Source of the DNA: Periplaneta americana
Taxonomy: Eukaryota; Arthropoda; Insecta; Blattodea; Blattidae
Length of the DNA stretch: 64,000 nucleotides
Direction: 5' to 3'
Assembly: GCF_040183065.1 (NCBI RefSeq)
Contig: NC_091132.1
Span: forward strand, 164,452,102 to 164,516,101
Below, one piece after another: positions 54,692 through 63,912 of the stretch; positions within the stretch are counted from its first letter, which is position 1; each line of letters opens with the position of its first letter. Below the pieces are notes generated by a model. It saw only the letters and a list, made by a program, of their open reading frames with translations, searched no databases and was not told the DNA's origin. The translations under genes and the position numbers were made by a program.

Positions 54692-55586
54692 AATAAAATT
54701 AGGCCTACATTTTCTGAGTTAATTGAAGTCACAATTTTTTCAACAAAATTGTGTGTTCATTTATTTGTTTTCACCTACGTCATATTAACAGTAAGGGCAT
54801 GTAAATTACGTATTATATAGGTAGGATAAGTTAAAATTAGGCATTATGTGTGAAAACTGGAAATGTAATGTAAAATGCGGTAAACTTGCCATAAACATTT
54901 AAACCATAATATCAGCACTATTTGTCACTCAAAATAATAAAGGAAATACCGGTTCTTAAGAAATGAAAAATAATAAACTTCATAAATCAATGTCTGTCAT
55001 ATTAAGGTTTAAATCTTCCCCTTTTTTTATTTTCAAGTTTACCTCAGCGGCCGAGTTTACCCCAATTTGCGGTATGGAAAATAGTTAATTTCTCAGGAAA
55101 TAGGGAGAGGCGTTCACCACGCAATGTAATCTACAATTTTGAAGCTACTAATTTTGATTCTTCTCACAGGAAATATAGAGTTCTAATGATTCATAAATAT
55201 ATTCAGGAATGAATTTAATTAACCATCCACGTACGAACAATTATATTATTTCAAACCATGATACGTGAACAGTTCCATGATTCAGTTGTAAGGAGCAGAA
55301 AGAATTACGTTTATTCTCAGCTTCTGAAACTTGTAGATTAACTGCGTGTGAAATTCTTCTAGGATTCTAATTTAAAATTAATAAGAATCATATACACTTA
55401 CTGTATAGCATAAAAATATAAAACAAATTACGCAAAACCCGTTTTCTGATATGTTATCATATGTCGTGTGCACACTTTTAACTTGCCTGCCGCTAGAGGG
55501 CTACTGTCGCGCCTGCTGTCAAATGTTGGCATATTTTATACGTATGAGTTGCGTGACTGTATGTCTTAGACTGTGGTATAGCTTAA

Positions 55587-56636
55587 GGCCCGTAACACAC
55601 TTGCAGAGTTTTCGCCAGCGAGAAATGTGTTGCGAGAAAATTAAAAAATTGATAACATGGATTCAAATGGACGTCCACACACTGGAAGAGATTTTCGTTC
55701 GAGGCAAAAACCTCGCGCGGTTTCTCGCTGGGATCGGTAGCTCAGCGAATTTTCTTGACACATTTATCAAAGATGTTTGACATATTTTATACTCTTTATG
55801 ACGATTGAATGTAGAAAAAGATATCACAGGTGGCGATGAATTGTATTGTTTTTATTTGAAAATGAGGAAAGATGGCTGATAATTGCAGAAACTTATCGAA
55901 CTTGTACGATGTCACCCGTAGGCCTATTTATATGTTACACGGGATGAAAACTATAAAAACACGAAACTTAAAGAAGAAATCTGGAGACAAATATCAGATT
56001 ATCTGAAATAAATAGGGCTATATTTTATTTTGATGAGATTTAATAGCATTGATTAAACAACTGAAATAATGTATCTATATGTCTTAACAGTTTATGTAAT
56101 TTTAATCAGAACATAGCAAAGAATCCTGTATTATATCATGAATGGCAAAAAACTGAGGTCCATTCAACTTGAAATAATGCCTAAACGTATCATTATTCAA
56201 ATCGAAACCAGTGTCCAAAACTCGCCCTTATTTTCGTAAGATACAATGTGATTTTCAGGTATTTCTGGCTTTAAGGTTAAGCCTACTTTTTCTTTTCATT
56301 AACGAAATATGTTCATGTCGCTCCATTTCCTCATCATCTGAATACTCAGATTCAACAAAGCGTTCGTACGTAATTTGTAAAGTACGACAATATACTTACA
56401 GGTTATATATTTAAGTACGACAATATACGTAAATACATAACCTATAATATTTCCCCCAACGAGTGATTACTATGATCAGAAAAATGCTTTCTGCATGAAG
56501 GCAGTGCATAGATGATCATAGCGAGGTGTGATCTGTGATAGCGAGAACTCGCCAAGTGTGTGTGGAGGAAGGCTCTTCGCCTCTGTCTTGCAACACATTT
56601 CTCGCTAGCGAAAACTCTTCAAGTGTGTTACTAGTC
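55587..56636. mobile_element. Harbinger-type element with MADF relic, about 1.05 kb
   Basis: The left end is GGCCCGTAACACACTTG and continues AGAGTTTTCGCCAGCGAGAA. The right end, inverted, reads TAACACACTTGAAGAGTTTT and TCGCTAGCGAGAAATGTGTT. TAA flanks both sides (55584-55586 and 56637-56639), as in PIF/Harbinger. A MADF-like frame (55891-56010) supports the class. Another right end of the same family occurs at 57200-57309 and matches the left terminus even better. Confidence 0.7.
55891..56010 (+). pseudogene. MADF-domain relic
   Basis: The frame reads KLIELVRCHP, a stop, AYLYVTRDENYKNTKLKEEI, WRQISDYLK, stop. The LI.LVR.HP.LY......YKN...KEE.W..I...L pattern is the MADF/Myb-like DNA-binding domain that many Harbinger elements encode. 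The in-frame stop after RCHP shows decay. Confidence 0.6.
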
Positions 56637-56799
56637 TAAGAAAAGTATCTGCCGGCAGTGCGCTACGTATAGCTTGACACGTTTTGAGAAGACGAAGACA
56701 ATAGAAATTAATAATATATTCAATGCATAGGCATATCTTTCAGGAATGGCTTACTATTAGATAGGGCTGCAGCTCAGCGGCACCATTTCGTACTTTTTT

Positions 56800-57024
56800 T
56801 AAGGTTATTTTACGACGCTTTATCAACATCTTAGGTTATTTAGCGACTGAAGAGATGAAGGTGATAATGCCGGTGAAATGGGTCCGGGGTCCAGCACCGA
56901 AAGTTACCCATTTGCCCATATTGGGTTGAGGGGAAACCAGGTAACTTGCCCCGACCAGAAATCGAAACCGGGCCACGTGGTTTCGCGGCCAGACGTGCTA
57001 ACCATTACTCCATAGGTGTGGACC
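56800..57024 (-). mobile_element. SINE B copy 6
   Basis: Minus-strand copy with tail TTATTTTACGACGC, box B as CGAAACCGGGCC (degenerate) on the plus strand, and head end CCATTACTCCATAGGTGTGG. It has small deletions in the body, including loss of part of the CCCAGCATTTG and CCCGGAAAAAACCTCAAC blocks. Confidence 0.88.
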
Positions 57025-57077
57025 TTACTGCTTACTACAATTTGCATATTTAAAATGTATTCCATCAGATAGCTCGG

Positions 57078-57120
57078 TGTGTCTCACAACAGCAACATCG
57101 CTGGATGTAATCCACACAAG
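57078..57120 (+). other. Candidate 5' UTR exon ending at a strong donor
   Basis: The sequence ending CCACACAAG|GTAAGT has a consensus donor at 57121. A second donor, TGAAAG|GTGAGT, lies at 57361. Either could end a non-coding first exon of gene C, whose start exon (61266) has an acceptor and so needs an upstream exon. The second donor lies just outside a Harbinger end. No direct evidence of transcription. Confidence 0.2.
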
Positions 57121-57199
57121 GTAAGTTGTACATTAACCCTTTCCGCTCGAATGAGTCCATTTGGAATCAGTAAGTCCAGAGTTGCCAGACGCGAAGAAC

Positions 57200-57309
57200 T
57201 CTGTGTGTGTGTGTGCGCGCGCGCGTGGAGGAAAGGCTCTTTGCCGCTTTCTCGCAACACACTTCTTTACTATTTTAGCGAAAACTCTTCAAGTGTGTAA
57301 CGGGCCTTA
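57200..57309. mobile_element. Extra Harbinger-type right end
   Basis: It ends GAAAACTCTTCAAGTGTGTA then ACGGGCC, followed by TTA. Inverted, it begins GGCCCGTTACACACTTGAAG, the same terminus family as 55587. GGAGGAAAGGCTCTTTGCC and TCTCGCAACACACTTC match the inner part of the other right end. Either a truncated second copy or the true right end of a longer 55587-57306 element. A (GT)n(GC)n run at 57205-57223 adjoins it. Confidence 0.55.
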
Positions 57310-57614
57310 GTCGTGCACAGCTGTGTTTGATGGGGAGCCACTTTCAACAACGTCTATGAAAGGTGAGTCCTTTTCAGTAATTTTCTTCTGTATTTATTCT
57401 ATACTTACACGGGCTACTTTTATCTGCGGCGTCTGTATATCGTAAACAATACTATTTAATCACTTTCCAGCATTTACATTATATAATTCGATAATCAAAG
57501 GTTTATTTCGCAAAGAGTTGGAGATTATTTTTCAATTTACTTCATACTTCCTAGGTATCGATATATTCGTAATAACTTTACCATCAACAACCAATGCTTA
57601 AAAAGAAAACACAG

Positions 57615-57945
57615 CCTGGCTTTCACAAATCAATTTTGTTTCAACAATGAATACGTTTGAATATGTTTCTCTGCATCGAGTCTGATGTTCTTCGTCAGAT
57701 CGACTTTGATGACATCAACAATGCTTAGTGAGGGAAGTGCGAAGGAAATCTTTATAATTCACAAGTAAGATGTATGTATTTTGATTCTAGTAATTTATTG
57801 TTTTCTGAATTGTAACATTTAATTTAAAACTAATTTAAACTAAACATGACCTGTATAATAGGTGCTCATAAACTGTTTGTGGTAGTTGGTGGGTGGAAAA
57901 TTTTAGCACTGCTAAGGGCGGCACTGTACCTAAATACGGAAGTAT
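57615..57945 (+). repeat. Dispersed repeat beta, copy 2
   Basis: Collinear with 31125-31465 over about 330 bases with small indels. Landmarks in common: TTTCACAAATCAATTTTGTT, GTTCTTCGTCAGATCGACTT, GGGAAGTGCGAAGGAAATCT, TTTAAAACTAATTTAAACTA, ACATGACCTGTA. Confidence 0.7.
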
Positions 57946-59196
57946 GACTTGTCGATCTGAAGACGTATCGTCTGTACGAGCAGTTTCATTTTGGGCTGTG
58001 GACTTCTGATTAGGTAACTCAACTATAGAACAATTAAAAATTGCACGTATGTGCCTATCCGGAATTTGTTCTTCCACAGTCACATTGATAATAAAAACAA
58101 AAGCATGAAGGTGAAGTAATTATTGCAAAATAATTCAAATTTTAGGTTCTATTGTGTCACGGCCATCTGAATCTTAAGTGGGCTAGGATTGTTATAGGCA
58201 GTAATAATTTTATTTGTTTGACTTAATTTTCGAAGTACCGGGATCATAAATCTGTGTGTACGTTTGTATTGCTTTGAACTTTATTATCTTACAACACATC
58301 ATTTTTAATCAAAATTTGCTTTTTTCGTCATTGAGAATTTAGAAGTGAAATAATAGCAGTTTCAAATTAATTTGCAACTTGGTTGTTGGGTACGATATCA
58401 GTATGGAACATTCATAATCTCATTAGTACAACAGTATGGTAAATACTAGTTTTAGCTGACTAAACTATTTGTGATTCATTTACTGATCTATTAAATGAAC
58501 ATCAAACTCGTTCACTTACACGAATTGTGGGAAAATAATTAAAATATTTTGCTACTAGTTCTCTTTCATTTATTTTTTTTTACTGTAAATGATACCCCTG
58601 ATTACGTTATATTGTGATCAGGGATGATACGCATAGGAACGCCAATTCGTAGTAAGTGTACATTGTGAAATCACTCGCATAACCTAGCTATATACGTATT
58701 ACATATCCCGTAGAAAATATAAGAAAACAACTCCGAGGAATCTATGAAAAGATTTAAATGATTTGAAGATCCTCGGCCTCACGTCACTTAGATATCCACT
58801 GAACTAACTCACTAACCTTGTCACATACCGGCGGCCCCTTGCTAGTTACCTTTTCGTGGAACAAATTTCTGGCAAAACTGTTTAAATTCACATTAGGCCT
58901 ACCGTGGATCACTGCAGCTGTTCATGGCGTTCCTTGTCTTCTTCACTGTTACAAGGATGTTATGTTAAAGTGCAGTTTCTTTTATGCGATGATCGCGAGC
59001 AACTGCTGTACGCGTCACAGCATTGACACGGTGAATGAAAACCAGTAGAACCGGTTTGGTTTGTGCATCGAGCCAAGGGCATCGCATGTTTCCGCTACAG
59101 TTACTCGTCGGAGACGTGAGGCTGCGGCAGATGCGTGCGTTGTAGTGTTTTTTGTGCAGTTCACGTGATTCAGTTTTCAAAGATTTTGTCGCAGAA
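57946..59196. other. Non-coding stretch, no gene seen
   Basis: 1.2 kb of anonymous DNA. The part at 58880-59190 is richer in GC and CpG and leads into a MADF pseudogene start, so it could be that gene's old promoter. Confidence 0.4.
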
Positions 59197-59345
59197 ATGG
59201 ATTTCAATATATATGATGACTCAAAACACATAGAACTTGTTTCAATTTAACGTGTGCTCTATGATCCTTCACACAATGATTATAAAAATGTTGTATAAAG
59301 AGACAACATTTGGAAAGAGATCGCCTTCAATTTGAAAAAAGGAAA
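59197..59345 (+). pseudogene. MADF-domain gene fragment with two stops
   Basis: ATG at 59197 opens MDFNIYDDSKHIELVSI, stop, RVLYDPSHNDYKNVV, stop, RDNIWKEIAFNLKK. This is a typical MADF domain start (LI.LV...PVLYD..H.DYKN...R...W.EIA..L). MADF proteins are Myb-like DNA-binding factors, some host genes and some encoded by Harbinger elements. Both in-frame stops lie at positions usually occupied by charged or polar residues. No exon border is evident after NLKK. Confidence 0.6.
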
Positions 59346-59674
59346 AATCATATTATTTTTTTAGAAAAGTTTTAACTTCAATTTTTATTTATTTATTTAT
59401 TTATTTTTAGTATAGGTAAATCACAATAAACATGAAAAGTAATTTTCACAGTAAAACCATTTTAACTCCATTTGTAATTATATTGAATTAAATTATTTCA
59501 TTTCATTTATTATATTCCATAGATCTTACATAAGCAATGAAGCTTTAAGATGTGGAACAAGTCAAAATTTTAGAATATTACAATTAACTTACAATTTTTA
59601 CAAATTTTACAATATTTTACAATTTTTACAGTTTTACAATTTTGTAATTTTCTACAACTTTTTACAATATTTTG
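59346..59674. other. Low-complexity AT-rich stretch
   Basis: (TTTA)n at 59380-59405 and a run of TTTTACAAT-type repeats at 59575-59668. Probably simple-sequence drift. Confidence 0.6.
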
Positions 59675-59975
59675 ACGAGATGTAGAGAGATAAGGAGAGG
59701 TGAGGTGAGGCCCGAGGATTCGCCAAAAGATTACCCGGCATTTGCCTTATGGTTGGGGAAAACCTCGGAAAAACCCAACCAGGTAATCAGACCAAAGGGA
59801 GTGAAATGAAGTGAGGCCGAGGACCCGCCATAGACCATCCGGCTTCAGTACCACTGCTGGAGAAAATCTCGGAAGAAATCATTCAATGAGACCAAATGGG
59901 GGATCCAACCCAAGCCCAAGCACAGCTCCGGATCAGCAGGCCAGCGAATCTGCAGACTGAGCTACATCGATGGCT
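59675..59975 (-). mobile_element. SINE C copy 2, with an internal duplication
   Basis: On the plus strand GAGGCCCGAGGATTCGCC...AACCTCGGAAAAACCCAACC is followed by a second, more diverged round, GAGGCCGAGGACCCGCC...AATCTCGGAAGAAATC, before the tRNA-like head (GATCCAACCC in place of the usual box B complement; GACTGAGCTACATCGATGGC). Related to copy 1 at 47540. The tail motif is degraded. Confidence 0.75.
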
Positions 59976-60384
59976 CTACTAAAAATAAACAGTACATAGC
60001 CAATAAGATTATTTTAATTTACAAACGCGAACGATTATTCATCATTTGAGCTATGACATATCTTACAAAACAAGTCTATTTAAAATCACTAAATTACACT
60101 ACTAGATACGCAACAATGCAGTACCCAGGCTAGATTCTTGCACATGTTTCACCCCTTGCTTTCAAGTCTTGTTTTATGTAAAAAAAAATTGATAAAATAT
60201 GTTTTTTTTTTTCTTTATAAGACACTGGCACGTATCTGGAAACATAATCTATTACTCATGTATCATTTTAAATATATTTCTAATGTACATTAACTTTCAC
60301 AGTAAATACAGTTTAACTCTTTGTATTAAAAATAGTATTGTATAATGTAAGAGAGTAAAATTAGATTTTATCTGCTGTTGGAAA
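59976..60384. other. Non-coding stretch, no gene seen
   Basis: AT-rich anonymous DNA. The phrases ACACTACTAGATACGCAACA and CACATGTTTCACCCCTTG recur in similar form near 60960-61030, suggesting an old duplication. Confidence 0.35.
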
Positions 60385-60605
60385 ATTTAGCATATAGAGT
60401 GTTAGTTGCGAGGCCGGAGGGAAAAACACCTCTGAGGAGGCCAAGACATAGAGATGGGAGGATAATATAAAAATGGATTTGAGGAAGGTGAGATATGATG
60501 ATAGGGACTGGATTATTCTTGCTCAGGATAGGGACTGATGGCTGGCTTATGTGTGGGCAGCAATGAACCTTTGAGTTCCGTGAAAGCCATTTGTAAATAA
60601 GTGGA
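60385..60605 (+). pseudogene. RTE-like LINE, 3' end fragment
   Basis: The plus-strand frames follow the family C-terminus: RVLVARPEGKTPLRRPRHRD, then in shifted frames DLREV.YDDRDWI.LAQDRD and AAMNL.VP, then AAAGCCATTTGTAAATAAG. Two frame shifts and stops. 5'-truncated. Confidence 0.75.
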
Positions 60606-61265
60606 AAATTTAGTGCCAAAGCGAGGCCGAGGATGATAATTTCCACGAGTGCATAAAATGTGTTTACTCTCGTGTGCCATATATTATTTTATCCACAGCT
60701 TGTATCTAAATTTAATTTTAAATTGTACCTTAGCCCTTTTCTTTGTAATGTCTTGTTTGTGAAGAATTGAAAATGTATGAATTTTATTGTTGCTAGTGTT
60801 GTTTGTAATGGACAAAGTGATTAAAAAATAATTCACTGCTGTGAATAAAGTTATTGTTTAGGTTGATAAGAACGTCGAAAGAAAGACCAGTTTAGATATC
60901 AGTCATCGATAACATATTAAATCTATTTATATCTTGAATTGAAGTACAGTAGTACTGAATTGCACTACTAAAACGCAACAAAATGTAGTACTCAGGGTAG
61001 GTTCTGAACATGTTTAACTCAACGTTTTCAACTCTTATTTAACTATGTTCATATAGACTATGAATTTTAGTATAGAAATGATGGTGGGAAATGGAAGTAT
61101 TTGTAGTCAATTACTGCACCTCACGGACTTATAATTGCATTTCAGGTATGACTGATATATAAAGCTATCTGAATTGATAGCTTTTTATTAGGCCTAAATT
61201 AAAGCAGAGCATTTCCAATGTACCACGAACATCAAATATTTAATTCTTTGACACTGTTCTTTCAG
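60606..61265. other. Region upstream of gene C exon 1; no feature seen
   Basis: AT-rich DNA. A possible second copy of the 60105-60170 words lies around 60960-61030. The last bases form the polypyrimidine tract CTGTTCTTTCAG of the exon acceptor. Confidence 0.4.
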
Positions 61266-61363
61266 TTGTAATGGATGTGTGCAAGACAGAACCTGAGTTC
61301 GACCCGTTAGCTGTACAATCAAGTGATGACGCACATACAAAAGAGGCGAATCTTTTGTCAGAT
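61266..61363 (+). CDS. Zinc-finger gene C, exon 1 (start codon exon)
   Basis: The acceptor TGTTCTTTCAG ends at 61265. Five 5' UTR bases (TTGTA) precede ATG at 61271. The 31 codons begin MDVCKTEPEFDPLAVQSSDD and end NLLSD at donor GAT|GTAAGT (61364), phase 0. Layout, length, phase and the five-base leader match genes A and B. CKTEP replaces the IKxE motif at Lys5 (Cys for Ile). Later exons lie beyond 64000. The product is presumably another C2H2 finger protein, inferred only from the module. Confidence 0.8.
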
Positions 61364-61732
61364 GTAAGTGTGAGGAGATCCTGTAGTAAAGTCCCTAAAC
61401 TCCATATTTCAGTTCACTTTATGTTTATTGGGTGATTCTTACATTATATAATGCAATAAGATTTTATTACATTTCACATATTATTAAACTCACATTTCAT
61501 CTGTCAAAAGTGACAAGATTCGTATAATTACTGCATGCTGAAGGTCATTAGTCACGGCACGTGCCATTAAATTTGGGTAAAATATAGAGATTCCAGATTA
61601 AACTTATTGTGTTATTGGTTGTAGGTAATAAGGAAGAAAATGAAAGAAACTAGTAAATATAATAGAAAACTAATAGTGAATATGATGCCAATATCAGTGG
61701 CGAAGATCTTAAATGGCTTAGCCTACTCAAAA
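61364..61732. other. Intron 1 of gene C; nothing identifiable
   Basis: Anonymous AT-rich intronic DNA. Confidence 0.4.
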
Positions 61733-61744
61733 AGTTTGAGTTAT

Positions 61745-61996
61745 TATTTTTTTTAAGTAGATTACGACGCTGTATCAACATCTCAGGTTATTTAGCGTCT
61801 GAATGAGATGAAGGTGATAATGCTGGTGAAATGGGTCCGGGTCCAGCACCTTAAGTTACTCAGCATTTGCTCAAATTGAGTTGAGGGAAACCCCCGGAAA
61901 AAACATCAATCAGTTAACTTGCCCCAACCGTGATTCGAACCCGGGCCACTTGGTTTCCCAGTCAGATATGCTAACCATTACTCCACAGATGTGGAC
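61745..61996 (-). mobile_element. SINE B copy 7, full length
   Basis: Minus-strand copy with an identical 12-bp duplication AGTTTGAGTTAT (61733-61744 and 61997-62008). The tail lies on the left, with the T-run at 61745-61754. Lies in intron 1 of gene C. Confidence 0.93.
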
Positions 61997-62059
61997 AGTT
62001 TGAGTTATATCTAGTAACAGTATAAGTTAAGTACAATAAATTAAATCAAATTGACAATT

Positions 62060-63180
62060 TAAGGAGGACTTTGGAAAAATGCTACAAGTATAAGATGAAT
62101 GTGCATTTATTCTTCATCGACTTCCAATAAGCCTTTGATAGCCTGGATAGAAATAAAATCTGTGTTATACTTGAAGAGTTCGGAATACCTTGGAAATTGA
62201 TATGCGTGATTAAAATGAAATTAGATTTGAGATTAGCCAAAGTAATAGTAGGCATTCAAATTACGAACGCATTCACAATAACCTCTGGAGTAAGACAGGG
62301 TAATATTTTATCTACTACTCTTTTTAATCTACGATTACATAAAATAATTAGTAAATTAGAAGTTACAGGAACAGTTGCATGCACATCCAGGCAAGTTTCT
62401 GGGTTTGCTGGTAATATTGTGATTGTAGGACGCAACATCTTCAATTTAAAAGAGATGTTTAGGATTTTAGATAATGAAGGAGAACAGTTGGCTTAAAAGT
62501 AAACGAAAGAAAAAAAATATATATATATATATGAGATTGGATAAACAGAGAAATGTAAGAGAAATTGTGAAATGGAGGATTATAATTTCGAAAGTGTTAA
62601 AGAATTCACCTATCTTGGATCGTCAATCAGTAATGAAAATAAAATGGAGAATGAAATTCATAAAAGAATAATGTATGGAAATAGAGCTTATTTCTCGTTC
62701 TCACACTGTTCACATCAAGAAGGCCATCTGAAGGAACAAAACTTAAACTATACAGAACACTCACTCGTCCAGTAGTTACTTATGGAGCAGAAACATGAAC
62801 AATGAAACTGGAAGATGAGAATAGCCTTCTCATGTTTGAAAGAAAAGTTGTACGTAGGATTTATGGTCCAGTGTATGATAGGAGAGATTGGAGGAAAAGA
62901 GTGAACAAATAGATTGATCAGCTATTGAAAGGCGAGAATATTTTAAAGCTTTATTAAATCTATTACGCAGAGATGGTTAGGACGTGTAGTGAGAATGGAG
63001 GAGGAAATGCTTCCTAAGACGATGATAAACTGAAGAATGGAGGGAGAAAGCGGTTGATGGACGATGTATTGCGAGATGTTACAAGCCTGGGAGTGAGGAA
63101 TTGGAGACTGGCTGGGCACAAAGGGAAGTGGAGAGCAGTTGTGAGAGAAGCAAAGGTCCACTTTGGACTGTAGTGCTATG
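62060..63180 (+). pseudogene. RTE-like LINE ORF2, reverse transcriptase to C-terminus
   Basis: Ordered blocks: LFFIDFQ (with a stop before AFDSL), KICVILEEFGIPWKLICVIK, VRQGNILSTTLFNLRL, QVSGFAGNIVIVGRNIFNLK, NNFESVKEFTYLGSSISNEN, VVTYGAE, ERKVVRRIYGPVYDRRDWRK and WLGRVVRMEEEMLPKTMIN, then GVRNWRLAGHKGKWRAVVRE. The catalytic [FY]ADD box reads FAGN, so even the intact part is inactive. Several stops and frame changes. The subfamily differs from that at 19395 (C-terminus VRNWR...WR.VVREAK). Intron 1 of gene C. Confidence 0.85.
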
Positions 63181-63509
63181 ATGATGTTGATGAACAGTAT
63201 ATGTTCGTAATAACGATATATTGTAACACTTGGTTTCACTTCGATCATTTCATATATTAAAGTCACTGTTGCGAGAGGCTTGTGGCAAAAACTTTGCAGC
63301 AGTGCGTGATGGCCTCGCTCACAGGGGCTAGCACTCACAAGCTCGAGGGAAGGCCAGAGAGGAAGTGGAATCGATTTGCTACGACTCAGTAGCAGGATGC
63401 AGGGCTAGCCTCAACCGCGATATAATATTTGTCTTCTGTGAAAGTGCTGCAGTGTTGAGTGTTACTTTAATCAAAAGTGTATGCGTGTTACATACTAATT
63501 TTGTGTAAA
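63181..63509. other. Region upstream of the TTF-type frame
   Basis: Richer in GC than average between 63270 and 63420. CAGGGCTAGCCTCAACCGCG at 63400 has the look of a hAT left terminus, but its partner would lie beyond the window. Confidence 0.3.
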
Positions 63510-63854
63510 ATGGCTCATACTGAGAGAATATTGAGGCCATTCTTTGCAAAATTGAATGAAAAACCCTTTTCATATTGGACGTATGAAACAAAACGAGCTT
63601 CCAATGATAGGAGATCGAGATTACATTTACATATTAAAATAGCGGCTGGAGGAAGACAAAAAGAAAATTTCAATTTTCTTGGTATAAGAAATATCCCTTG
63701 GCTAACAGAGTGTTCAGAAACAATTAAGTTGTACTGTTATACCTGTATTCTATTTGGGAATGAAAATGAGTGGTCATTATTTTCTTGTGGGATCTTTGTC
63801 ACAAAAGATTTTGATAGAATAGCCGAGAAACATTGGCTGAATAAAACGACATAA
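63510..63854 (+). CDS. TTF-type zinc-finger N-terminus of a hAT/ZMYM-like protein
   Basis: ATG at 63510 opens an uninterrupted 114-codon frame, MAHTERILRPFFAKLNEKPF, with GIRNIPWLTECSETIKLYCY then TCILFGNENEW and FDRIAEKHWLNKTT before a stop at 63852-63854. The PWL..S......C..C.LF.....W...G......W.. pattern is the TTF/ZMYM-type finger at the N-terminus of many hAT transposases and their domesticated relatives. It ends just where the finger's final His-containing helix (H..S..H) would follow, so it is truncated or continues by splicing. Same strand as gene C, inside its intron. Confidence 0.6.
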   Translation: MAHTERILRPFFAKLNEKPFSYWTYETKRASNDRRSRLHLHIKIAAGGRQKENFNFLGIRNIPWLTECSETIKLYCYTCILFGNENEWSLFSCGIFVTKDFDRIAEKHWLNKTT

Positions 63855-63912
63855 AGTAAGCAGATTTTTTCGGCCTACCCAATATTTGTACCATATCTTT
63901 TCCACAGAGCAG

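Larger units (their letters stand above)
53658..55581. mobile_element. Long-inverted-repeat element with THAP relic
   Basis: The left arm starts TATAGCCACAGTCTAAGACA, and the right arm, inverted, starts TATACCACAGTCTAAGACAT. Both continue through ACAGTCACG and, 50 bases on, GCCAACATT and GCGGCAGGCAAG. The arms span about 95 bases. A THAP-like reading frame lies just inside the left arm (53839-53940) and a fold-back is nested at 54470-54691. A P-superfamily origin is inferred. No clean target duplication was seen, because a Harbinger element abuts the right end. Confidence 0.5.
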
